DNA of 5,288 bases, taken from Pseudomonadota bacterium. Lineage in GTDB: Bacteria; Pseudomonadota; Alphaproteobacteria; Rhodospirillales; Magnetospirillaceae. Every line of letters begins with the position of its first letter. The first letter of the stretch is position 1. The stretch covers positions 1 to 5,288 of the forward strand of contig JAEZFE010000389.1 in the NCBI GenBank assembly GCA_023437865.1, written 5' to 3'. Shown here piece by piece: positions 1 through 5,288 of the stretch. Position numbers and translations under genes: made by a program. The notes under the pieces were generated by a model, which made no database searches, had not been told where the DNA came from, and saw only the letters and a program-made list of their open reading frames with translations.

Positions 1-222
1 GTATCAGGCCACGCAAAATCCTAGTAGACGCGCACGTATCGTCCTCATTACGAGCCGATGGATTGCTTCGTCACTTTCACTCGAATCAACTGCGGCGAAT
101 CGCTCTCCAAGCTGGTAAGCGCCTGAAGTTGTCTCTTCGCAAAAAACAAATGTCAAATTTGGATCACATTCCACGAGTGCACGGGTTTGGCCATCCATGA
201 TGTTGTCCCCAATTACCCAGGT
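1..222. other. Low-GC segment beyond the tmk breakpoint
   Basis: Hand counting gives about 109 G+C in the first 220 bases (about 50%), against 42 of 60 (70%) in 241-300, which lies inside the normal part of tmk. The segment has AT-rich runs such as 141-160 and codon choices (aat, ttg, aca, ttt, gtt) unlike the neighbouring genes. The only long open frame that joins a gene is the minus-strand tail of the tmk ORF. A plus-strand frame is open from the window edge to the stop at 198-200, but it has no recognisable motif. I see no transposase motif, terminal inverted repeat, target-site duplication or tRNA. It could be acquired DNA, the edge of an insertion or rearrangement, or an assembly join. 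Confidence 0.6.
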
Positions 223-408
223 GCCTTGCGCGAGAAGGGCGCGGATTGCCTCCGCGCCCTTGGAGCCACCTGGTTCGCGGGTCGTCACCACCTCGATCCC
301 GGCGCGGGCCAGCGCTTCGGCCAGCATCCTCAGCTGGGTCGATTTGCCGGCGCCCTCGCCGCCCTCGAAGGTGATGAACCGTCCCTTGTCCACTTTAGCC
401 CTTGGCAC
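4..408 (-). CDS. tmk: Thymidylate kinase N-terminal part with an abnormal, short C-terminal tail (chimeric or rearranged tmk)
   Basis: Thymidylate kinase phosphorylates dTMP to dTDP in the cytoplasm and is normally essential. Residues 1-62 are typical: an N-terminal beta strand, Walker A GGEGAGKS at 16-23, and TREPGG at 43-48 (dTMP-binding arginine R44). From about residue 63 the protein departs from the family. The ORF stays open for another ~72 residues, but the segment that normally follows (DRW..TEALLHFAARR..) is absent, and the total is 134 residues against about 205-215. The tail starts GTWVIGD, like the beginning of the DRX motif, but continues N-I-M instead of R. No LID arginine cluster is visible. 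GC falls to about 50% in the tail. The GTG start at 408 overlaps the dacC stop by 14 bases; a second GTG at 393, one base past that stop and preceded by AAGGG, is equally plausible. Tmk identity of the N-terminus is near certain. Full activity is doubtful, so this may be a pseudogene or an assembly chimera. Confidence 0.85.
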   Translation of the reverse strand: MPRAKVDKGRFITFEGGEGAGKSTQLRMLAEALARAGIEVVTTREPGGSKGAEAIRALLAQGTWVIGDNIMDGQTRALVECDPNLTFVFCEETTSGAYQLGERFAAVDSSESDEAIHRLVMRTIRARLLGFCVA

Positions 409-1558
409 CCCACAGGATGTGCTTCAGCGCGGCGCTCATGCGACCCATGAAGCCCAGCTTGTTGACGTCGGCGCCCGCCAGTAGGGGGAGTTCGACGGTC
501 TGGACGCCCGGGGCGCTCACCACCAGCTTGCCGACCGGCTGCCCCTTCTTGATGGGCGCGGCGATGGGACCGGTATAGACCGCAGTGACCTTCATGTCAC
601 GGCGGGACTTGCGCGGCATGGTGGCTTCCAGTTTCTCGCCGGCCACCAGCGGCACGGTCGCCGCCTCGCCCAGCCAAACGTCAGCGTCGGCGACTGCGTC
701 GCCAGCCTTGAACAGGGCGTAATTATCGTACTCGCGGAAGGCCCACTCGATCAGACGGGCACTCTCCTCGGCACGCTCCTTCATGCTCTTGAGGCCGTTG
801 ATGACCATGATGACGCGGCGGTCACCACGCTTCACGGTGCCCACCAGGCCGTAGCCGGCAGCCTCGGTGTGGCCGGTTTTCAGGCCGTCCGCGCCCGACA
901 CGGCATACAGCAGCGGATTGCGGTTACCCTGCTTGATGCCGTTGAACATGAACTCGCGTTGCGAGTAGATCGGGAAATAGTCTGGAAAGTCGGTGATCAG
1001 CCGACGCGCGAGGATCGACAGGTCGCGGGCGGTGGTCAGGTGATCCGGCTCCGGCCAGCCCGAGGCATTGCGGAAGTTGGAATTGCGCATGCCCATTTGG
1101 TGGGCACGACGGGTGGCCTCCTCGGCGAAGGCTTCCTCGTTACCGGCATAGGCTTCGGCCAGCACCGAGCAGGCGTCGTTACCCGACTGAATGATGACGC
1201 CCTTGATCAGATCCTCGACCGATGCGGTGGAGCCCACCGGGAGAAACATCAGCGAGCCGCCGGACTTGACGTGCTTCTTCCACACCGTCTCGGAGACCGG
1301 CAACTGGTCGCTCATCTTCCAGCTGCCTTCCTTGAGCTTCTCGAAGACCAGATAGGCGGTCATCAGCTTGCTCATGGAGGACGGCACCATCAACTCGTCG
1401 GAGTTCTTTTCGAGAAGCACCGTGCCGGTCTGGTAGTCCAGGACAATGGCCTGCTTGGCCAACGTCTCGATGGTCTCGGCCTCAACGGCCGAAGCCGTGC
1501 CCATCAAGATCAGAGCGACGGCCGCCATCAGCGGCCGGCGGAAATACGTCATCGTCAC
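395..1558 (-). CDS. dacC: D-alanyl-D-alanine carboxypeptidase (PBP5/6 family, S11 peptidase)
   Basis: This is a periplasmic low-molecular-weight penicillin-binding protein that removes the terminal D-Ala from peptidoglycan pentapeptides and so limits cross-linking. A signal peptide covers residues 1-27 (RR, hydrophobic core, likely cut near VEA-E). The three active-site motifs are present and well spaced: SxxK with nucleophile S61 and K64, SGN at 125-127, and KTG at 227-229. A PBP5-type C-terminal beta domain spans roughly 280-370. It is followed by an amphipathic tail ([17 protein letters not shown]) suited to peripheral membrane anchoring, as in PBP5. The length of 387 residues is normal. 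Two starts compete: GTG at 1558, six bases after GAGG, and ATG at 1552, five bases after AAGG; the difference is only two residues. The gene lies 82 bases after rlpA and runs into tmk. The paralogue letter (dacA/C/F) cannot be settled from sequence alone. Confidence 0.95.
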   Translation of the reverse strand: MTMTYFRRPLMAAVALILMGTASAVEAETIETLAKQAIVLDYQTGTVLLEKNSDELMVPSSMSKLMTAYLVFEKLKEGSWKMSDQLPVSETVWKKHVKSGGSLMFLPVGSTASVEDLIKGVIIQSGNDACSVLAEAYAGNEEAFAEEATRRAHQMGMRNSNFRNASGWPEPDHLTTARDLSILARRLITDFPDYFPIYSQREFMFNGIKQGNRNPLLYAVSGADGLKTGHTEAAGYGLVGTVKRGDRRVIMVINGLKSMKERAEESARLIEWAFREYDNYALFKAGDAVADADVWLGEAATVPLVAGEKLEATMPRKSRRDMKVTAVYTGPIAAPIKKGQPVGKLVVSAPGVQTVELPLLAGADVNKLGFMGRMSAALKHILWGAKG

Positions 1559-1640
1559 CTTGAACCTCGAAAGCGAAACGCGGACTGGAGAATTGGCCCT
1601 TGCCTAGCCCATAAATGCGTCGGAACTAGGGCGGCCGCGA

Positions 1641-2624
1641 TTAGTCCACCACCACCTTGGCATCCTGCTGCCCGGTGGCGATCACGGAGTCCAGCAGGCG
1701 ATCTGCCTCGTCAACGCTTGCCAATGGGCCGAAACGGACACGATAGACGGTCTGGCCCTTCACCTGGGCGGGCTGGATTTGTGCGCGACCGACACCAGAA
1801 AGGCGTGCCTGCACGCGGAGTGCATTATCGTGGCGGGCAAATGAGCCGGCCTGGACAAAGATCCCTGTGGCACTGACTGGGACGGTCTGAACCTCCTGCG
1901 AGGCCAATTCCCGTTCGGCTCGTTCGACGGCGGCGCTGGCGCGCTGGGGGGGCGCCGATGACGGACGGGCCGAGGCTAGGACCGGCTTAGCCTGCTCGCG
2001 GCTGCCAATGGGCGGCAAGCTCTCGGCCATTACCGATTCGCGGGGTGCCGCGGCCACCTGGGGCTCGCCGCCGTCGCGCTTGAATTTTCCAGCGAGAGCC
2101 CGGCTCTCATCGGCCAAGACCTGCACGCGCACTTTTGCGGTGCCAGCCCCCTCGACCCCAAGCAATTGGGCAGCGCGGCGGGACAGGTCGATGATTCGGC
2201 CATTTACGAATGGGCCGCGGTCGTTGATCCGCACCACCAGCGAGCGCCCATTGTCAAGATTGGTTACCCGCACCACCGACGGCATCGGCAGCGTCTTATG
2301 GGCGGCGGAGACCGCATTCTGGTCGAACGCCTCTCCGTTGGCGGTCATTTTGCCGTGAAAATCGGGACCGTACCACGAGGCGATGCCGGTCTCGTCGTAG
2401 TCGTAATCCTCACGCGGGTAATACCACACACCTGAAACCTGATACGGCTTCCCAACCTTGTAATTAGGCGAAGCGGTCGCGCCGATTGGCGGCGGCTCCT
2501 CACCGGAAGATGTTGTCTTCTTGGCATAATGGCCGAACAGATTCATCTCGGCGCAGCCCGAAAGCAGCGCTGTCGAAAGCAACAGCGCGGCAACGCGCGC
2601 CCCTCGCGGAGCACTCCGCATCAT
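1641..2624 (-). CDS. rlpA: RlpA septal/endolytic peptidoglycan transglycosylase, lipoprotein with SPOR domain
   Basis: RlpA is an outer-membrane lipoprotein that, in Pseudomonas aeruginosa, cleaves glycan strands lacking stem peptides and localises to division sites through its SPOR domain. The N-terminus is a lipoprotein signal with lipobox LSGC, so C24 is the lipidated cysteine. After a linker, the double-psi beta-barrel domain runs from about 79 to 171 (GIASWYGPDFHGKMTANGE ... VVRINDRGPF). E98, H109 and D135 have the same spacing (11 and 37) as the catalytic E120, H131 and D157 of the P. aeruginosa enzyme, so activity is likely retained. A low-complexity Ala/Pro/Arg/Glu linker spans about 172-252, and a SPOR domain fills about 254-327 (IFVQAGSF ... 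VYRVRFGP). The ATG at 2624 is supported by GAGGGGG eight bases upstream. Its neighbours mltB and dacC act on the same polymer. Identification is secure. Confidence 0.96.
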   Translation of the reverse strand: MMRSAPRGARVAALLLSTALLSGCAEMNLFGHYAKKTTSSGEEPPPIGATASPNYKVGKPYQVSGVWYYPREDYDYDETGIASWYGPDFHGKMTANGEAFDQNAVSAAHKTLPMPSVVRVTNLDNGRSLVVRINDRGPFVNGRIIDLSRRAAQLLGVEGAGTAKVRVQVLADESRALAGKFKRDGGEPQVAAAPRESVMAESLPPIGSREQAKPVLASARPSSAPPQRASAAVERAERELASQEVQTVPVSATGIFVQAGSFARHDNALRVQARLSGVGRAQIQPAQVKGQTVYRVRFGPLASVDEADRLLDSVIATGQQDAKVVVD

Positions 2625-2632
2625 CTAGATGT

Positions 2633-2639
2633 CCCCCTC
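2633..2639 (-). promoter_or_regulatory. Ribosome binding site of rlpA
   Basis: GAGGGGG on the minus strand ends eight bases before the ATG at 2624. It favours that first methionine over the adjacent second ATG (2621). Confidence 0.7.
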
Positions 2640-2662
2640 GGCCATGCGCAAGATATTGTAGT

Positions 2663-3661
2663 CTACTGGCCGCCGATCCGCTCCGCAAGGTGGCCTGCGG
2701 CCAGTGCGAAGGAAGTTGAACGGTTCCACTTCATGAAGACACGGAAATTATCATAGACCAGGAAGGCAGCGCCCTCCCCGTTTTCCGGCCTGATAATCGA
2801 GCCTTCCACCGAGGACTTTGGCAGGGGCTTCCCGTTGGCGGCCTTGACACCCAGCTTGCTCCACTCGGTGACCGCGCGCTTCTGGTCAAGGCCGATCAAC
2901 TTGTCCGAAAAATTGGCAGGAAGCTTGATCGCGCGCCCCCAAGTCTGGTCACCCTGCCAGCCCGAGCGCGCCAGGTAATTGGCCGCCGATGCAAGTACGT
3001 CGCCGCGCGTGGTCCAGATGTCGCGGCGCCCGTCGCCGTCCCAATCCTCGGCGAACTTCAGAAACGACGAGGGCATAAACTGGCATTGGCCCATGGCGCC
3101 TGCCCACGAGCCCAGCATCACCTCAGCCTTGATGTGCCCCTCGTCCACAATTTTGAGTGCATCCATTAATTCGCCGCGAAAATAAGTGGAGCGGCGACCG
3201 TCATAGGCGAGCGTCGCCAACGAAGAGACGATGTGATACCCACCGGTCACCCGGCCGTAATCGGTCTCGATACCCCATAGCGCGACGAAGTATTTAGCCG
3301 GAACGCCGTAGCGCTTCTCGATCTCCGCCAGCAGGGCTCTATTCTCCGCCATCATACGGCGGCCCTTTTCAACCTTCTGCGGGCTGACCACCCGGTCCAG
3401 ATACTGCTGCAGGGTGAAGGTGAATTCAGGCTGCTTGCGATCCAGTTCGATGACTTTGTCGATATGCTGGACGTTGGACAGCGCAGTCTGCGCAGTCTCC
3501 GGGCGGATGCCGCGTGAGATGGCGTCGGCCTCGAGTTCGCGAACGAAGGTTGCGAAGTCCTTTTGGACCTCCTGCGCCTCGGCGGACGTGCTCACGATGC
3601 CAAGAGTCAGCAATGCGGCGCCCGTCCTGAGGAATGCCGTGAGCGTGCGTGCCTGAGCCAT
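2663..3661 (-). CDS. mltB: Lytic murein transglycosylase B family (GH103, SLT_2)
   Basis: This enzyme cuts the MurNAc-GlcNAc bond of peptidoglycan, forming 1,6-anhydro-MurNAc ends, and acts in the periplasm. Residues 1-29 form a signal peptide with an AEA|Q cleavage site and no lipobox, so the protein is probably soluble, unlike the E. coli MltB lipoprotein. Family hallmarks in order: ELDRKQPEF at 72-80; ALWGIETDYG with catalytic glutamate E132; YDGRRSTYFRGEL at 153-165; MGQCQFMPSSF at 190-200; an acidic DWDGDGRRDIW stretch at 206-216, resembling the EF-hand-like Ca site of MltB; then ANYL and a domain ending LAERIGGQ. At 332 residues it is normal for alphaproteobacterial members. The ATG at 3661 follows GGAGGT with only a three-base spacer, and there is no alternative start nearby. 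It sits 38 bases upstream of rlpA, so co-transcription is likely. Confidence 0.95.
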   Translation of the reverse strand: MAQARTLTAFLRTGAALLTLGIVSTSAEAQEVQKDFATFVRELEADAISRGIRPETAQTALSNVQHIDKVIELDRKQPEFTFTLQQYLDRVVSPQKVEKGRRMMAENRALLAEIEKRYGVPAKYFVALWGIETDYGRVTGGYHIVSSLATLAYDGRRSTYFRGELMDALKIVDEGHIKAEVMLGSWAGAMGQCQFMPSSFLKFAEDWDGDGRRDIWTTRGDVLASAANYLARSGWQGDQTWGRAIKLPANFSDKLIGLDQKRAVTEWSKLGVKAANGKPLPKSSVEGSIIRPENGEGAAFLVYDNFRVFMKWNRSTSFALAAGHLAERIGGQ

Positions 3662-3664
3662 GTG

Positions 3665-3670
3665 ACCTCC
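3665..3670 (-). promoter_or_regulatory. Ribosome binding site of mltB, tight spacing
   Basis: A GGAGGT Shine-Dalgarno sequence lies just three bases before the ATG at 3661. The strong match compensates for the short spacer, and no other in-frame ATG occurs within the signal peptide. Confidence 0.6.
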
Positions 3671-3699
3671 GCTGCCTTCGCGAATTTAGGGAACCGCAA

Positions 3700-3733
3700 C
3701 CTGCCACAGCGGCCCGAGAGCCGCAATGGCAGG
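3700..3733 (-). terminator. GC-rich imperfect hairpin between the ElyC-like gene and mltB (possible weak terminator or processing site)
   Basis: CCTGCCA (3700-3706) pairs with TGGCAGG (3727-3733), and GCGGC (3709-3713) pairs with GCCGC (3720-3724). This gives a 7+5 base-pair stem with a 2x2 internal loop (one wobble possible) and a six-base loop. It lies 24 bases past the upstream gene's stop and 38 bases before the mltB start. No T-run follows it on the minus strand, so it is not a classic intrinsic terminator. Attenuation, mRNA processing or a Rho-associated stop are the alternatives. Confidence 0.45.
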
Positions 3734-3757
3734 CCCACCATTATCACAGGCCAATGG

Positions 3758-4543
3758 TTAAGGGCTTGGGAACAGGCCATCGCTCCAGCCCCGCCCACGG
3801 TAATAGGCAAGACCCAGCCATTCATGGAGCGCACCACCGATGGCGGAAAGCCCGCCCTCGACACTGAAGCGCAGGCCGTCGCTTTCGCCCGTAGTGACAT
3901 AATCGACGGGGTAAGGGACCATCCGCCAGTCTATGGCCCGAAAAGCCCCCATGGCGCGTGGCATGTGGGCCGCCGAGGTGACCAGCAGCCACGTTTCGCC
4001 TGGCCGTGGGGTGACGATCGCCTTGCTAAGCGTAGCGTTTTCGCGGGTGTTGCGCGATTGCCCTTCGAAAAGGACGCGGGAGGTATCCATGCCCTGAGCG
4101 GTCAGAAAGGCTTGGGCGACCGGGGCCTCCTTCAGCTCCTGCGCGGTCACACTGCCCGACCCGCCGCTGTAAACCATGCGGGCGTCGGGATAGCGCCGCG
4201 CCAATTCAATCATGGCCGTCACCCGCTCGGCAGCTCCGTTAAGGCTCGGCTGGCCACGCGCTGCCGACACTTGTGGATCAATGGCACCACCCAGCACGAC
4301 GATGCCGTCCACCAGTGCGGGCATAGGTGAAGGAAAGGGAAAGCGATCCTCCAGCGGCGTGACCAGCAAGTCCGCCCACGGCACCACGGCCACAAGCACG
4401 AGCCCTCCGGTAAGCACTGTGAGGACCACCCGGCCCAACCGCTCACGGCGGACGAACAGCAACAGCATAGCCGCCACCAACGTCATCAGGATCATGTTGC
4501 CCGGCTGCGTCAGCACTCCGGCCAGCTTGGAAAGCACGAACAT
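3758..4543 (-). CDS. Membrane-anchored YdcF/ElyC family protein (DUF218)
   Basis: The DUF218 family includes E. coli YdcF, SanA and ElyC; ElyC is linked to envelope integrity and lipid-carrier metabolism in peptidoglycan and ECA synthesis, and its biochemistry is not settled. Two hydrophobic segments lie at about 14-31 and 38-55, separated by a short RRERLGR loop. The DUF218 domain follows at about 79-250: DGIVVLGG at 79-86, the SGGSGS turn at 126-131, a conserved acidic/Asn stretch SRNTRENA at 163-170, and VTSAAHMPRAM at 188-198. The two-helix-plus-domain layout and length of 261 residues resemble ElyC (about 259) more than soluble YdcF. The ATG at 4543 follows AGAGGA by five bases. It reads divergently from the carbonic anhydrase gene and codirectionally with mltB 96 bases away. 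The family call is firm; orthology to ElyC itself is only likely. Confidence 0.9.
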   Translation of the reverse strand: MFVLSKLAGVLTQPGNMILMTLVAAMLLLFVRRERLGRVVLTVLTGGLVLVAVVPWADLLVTPLEDRFPFPSPMPALVDGIVVLGGAIDPQVSAARGQPSLNGAAERVTAMIELARRYPDARMVYSGGSGSVTAQELKEAPVAQAFLTAQGMDTSRVLFEGQSRNTRENATLSKAIVTPRPGETWLLVTSAAHMPRAMGAFRAIDWRMVPYPVDYVTTGESDGLRFSVEGGLSAIGGALHEWLGLAYYRGRGWSDGLFPSP

Positions 4544-4570
4544 CGTAGTCCTCTGGAGCCGCCATCAGAG

Positions 4571-4599
4571 GATATGACAGCAACGCGCAAGGATGTCAC
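4571..4599 (-). promoter_or_regulatory. Candidate sigma-70-type promoter for the ElyC-like gene
   Basis: On the minus strand, GTGACA (4599-4594; one mismatch to TTGACA) is followed by a 17-base spacer and CATATC (4576-4571; three matches to TATAAT). A start near 4564 would leave a leader of about 20 bases containing the AGAGGA Shine-Dalgarno. The spacing is ideal but the -10 is weak, so this is a prediction only. Confidence 0.35.
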
Positions 4600-4628
4600 C
4601 CGACCGTCAAGCGGTTGGCTAGTGCAAC

Positions 4629-4655
4629 GGTCCCTGCTTCATGGTAAAGGGGACC
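4629..4655. repeat. Short inverted repeat in the divergent intergenic region
   Basis: GGTCCC (4629-4634) is a perfect inverted copy of GGGACC (4650-4655), with a 15-base gap. It lies directly upstream of a TATATT box (4657-4662) that could be the -10 of the carbonic anhydrase gene. No good -35 sits 17 bases upstream of that box. The repeat could be an operator, but an arm of only six bases can arise by chance. Confidence 0.3.
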
Positions 4656-4672
4656 ATATATTCACTGCTGGC

Positions 4673-4677
4673 GGAGG
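4673..4677 (+). promoter_or_regulatory. Ribosome binding site of the carbonic anhydrase gene
   Basis: GGAGG lies four bases before the ATG at 4682. It supports that start for a gene whose 3' end is outside the window. Confidence 0.65.
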
Positions 4678-4681
4678 CACG

Positions 4682-5288
4682 ATGGACACGCTGATCGAAG
4701 GTTTCCGGCGCTTTCGCGATACCTATTTCGAGGATCACCGCCGGCTCTTCGAAGCCTTGGCGCTCAAGGGGCAGACGCCAAAGGTGCTGCTGATCGGCTG
4801 CTGCGACTCTCGGGTCGACCCGGCCATCATCTTCGATGCCCAACCGGGCGAAATGTTCGTTCTGCGCAACGTGGCCAATCTGGTGCCGCCATACGCGCCT
4901 GACCAGGGCCATCACGGCACCTCGGCGGCGGTGGAATTTGCCGTACGCGGCCTTGAGGTTGAGCACATCGTGGTTCTAGGCCACGCTCGCTGCGGCGGCG
5001 TACGCGCGCTGATCGAAGGCAGCGCCGGTTCCGAGACCGACTTCATCAGCGGTTGGATGCATATCGCCCGCTCCGCCCGCGATCGCGCCCTCGCCCTCAC
5101 CCTGTCCGCCGGCCAGCCCATTGAGGCGGCACGCCGCATGTGCGAACAGGAGACGGTGGCCATCTCGCTGGGGAACCTGATGACGTTCCCCTGGATCCGC
5201 GAACGTGTTGAATCAGGTCGCCTCATGCTGCACGGCTGGTTCTTCGACCTGGATTCGGGTGAACTGTTCCGCCTCGACCCGATTTCCA
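4682..5288 (+). CDS. Beta-class carbonic anhydrase (3' end beyond the window)
   Basis: This cytoplasmic zinc enzyme interconverts CO2 and bicarbonate and supplies bicarbonate for carboxylations and pH balance. The frame opens at ATG 4682 and stays open for 202 codons to the window end without a stop, close to the usual 200-220 residues, so probably only a few codons are missing. Zinc and active-site motifs are complete: C40 in C-C-D-S-R-V (C40, D42, R44) and H101/C104 in VLGHARCGG. Other family features are the RNVANLVPP loop at 62-70, the HHGTSAAVEFAVRGL helix at 77-91, and C-terminal W-x-x-x-R-V and GWFFDLDSGEL segments. It is transcribed away from the envelope genes and shares only the intergenic region with them. 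Whether it is a CynT- or Can-type enzyme cannot be decided by eye. Confidence 0.95.
   Translation, partial: MDTLIEGFRRFRDTYFEDHRRLFEALALKGQTPKVLLIGCCDSRVDPAIIFDAQPGEMFVLRNVANLVPPYAPDQGHHGTSAAVEFAVRGLEVEHIVVLGHARCGGVRALIEGSAGSETDFISGWMHIARSARDRALALTLSAGQPIEAARRMCEQETVAISLGNLMTFPWIRERVESGRLMLHGWFFDLDSGELFRLDPIS

Noticed and set aside
3..200. Plus-strand open frame entering from the left edge, as a possible gene of an inserted element
   Set aside because: It has no start within the window and no recognisable motif, is basic and low in complexity, and ends at 200. It is too weak to call.
1..222. Insertion sequence or integrated element at the tmk breakpoint
   Set aside because: No terminal inverted repeat, direct repeat, transposase or integrase motif, or tRNA is visible. 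Only the composition change supports it, so it is kept as a question, not a feature.
1559..1640. Terminator or promoter in the rlpA-dacC gap, including the palindrome GCGGCCGC at 1631-1638 and CCTAG/CTAGG arms
   Set aside because: The palindrome has no loop, and the CCTAG arms are only five bases with an 18-base loop and no T-run. No -35/-10 pair with good spacing was found.
869..1876. A 335-codon open frame on the plus strand
   Set aside because: It lies antisense to dacC and rlpA, both of which have complete catalytic motifs. Its protein is rich in Arg, His and Gly with no recognisable domain, typical of a shadow frame in GC-rich DNA.
3563..4330. A 255-codon open frame on the plus strand
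   Set aside because: It is antisense to the start of mltB and most of the ElyC-like gene. It has no domain signature and no convincing ribosome binding site.
4619..5226. Two minus-strand open frames opposite the carbonic anhydrase
   Set aside because: The plus strand carries complete beta-carbonic anhydrase zinc motifs in a continuous frame, so the antisense frames are shadows.
1..5288. CRISPR array, tRNA or rRNA gene, riboswitch
   Set aside because: No regularly spaced repeats or cloverleaf-like sequence were seen, and the intergenic regions (38-138 bases) are too short for most such elements.

Overview
The window looks like chromosomal DNA of a GC-rich alphaproteobacterium. The order carbonic anhydrase / YdcF-ElyC family / MltB / RlpA / DacC / Tmk, and the style of the proteins, suggest Rhodospirillales (Magnetospirillum- or Azospirillum-like). 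That placement is inferred from protein character and gene order, not from a search. Five genes lie on the minus strand and one on the plus strand. Coding density is high, with no gene-free stretch longer than about 140 bases.

Layout from right to left, in the direction of minus-strand transcription. At 4682-5288 (+) is a beta-class carbonic anhydrase whose 3' end is cut by the window edge. A 138-base divergent promoter region (4544-4681) separates it from a membrane-anchored YdcF/ElyC-type DUF218 protein (3758-4543, -). A 96-base gap with a 34-base imperfect hairpin follows. Then come mltB, a GH103 lytic transglycosylase (2663-3661, -), and, 38 bases on, rlpA, a lipoprotein with catalytic DPBB and SPOR domains (1641-2624, -). 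After 82 bases is a PBP5/6-type D-Ala-D-Ala carboxypeptidase, dacC/dacA (395-1558, -). Its last bases overlap, or nearly touch, the start of tmk (4-408, -).

Four consecutive genes form an envelope and peptidoglycan remodelling block. DacC trims stem peptides, MltB cuts glycan strands, RlpA cuts denuded glycan, and the ElyC-like protein belongs to a family linked to envelope integrity and lipid-carrier metabolism. Co-direction and short spacing suggest shared transcription, but the sequence does not prove a single operon.

The oddest part is the left edge. The first ~62 residues of thymidylate kinase are normal (P-loop and TREPGG motif). The reading frame then continues into a ~72-residue tail that is not a normal Tmk core. 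The DNA drops from roughly 70% GC to about 50% GC at ~220, and the product is 134 residues instead of about 205-215. The tail opens with GTWVIGD, which matches the start of the DRX region of gammaproteobacterial Tmk, and has weak Tmk-like features further on, yet it lacks the DRX arginine, much of the TMP-binding core and the LID. This is a chimeric or deletion-bearing tmk, an insertion or rearrangement junction, or an assembly chimera. I found no recognisable new defence or mobile system. The tmk junction is the one feature that really needs a second look.
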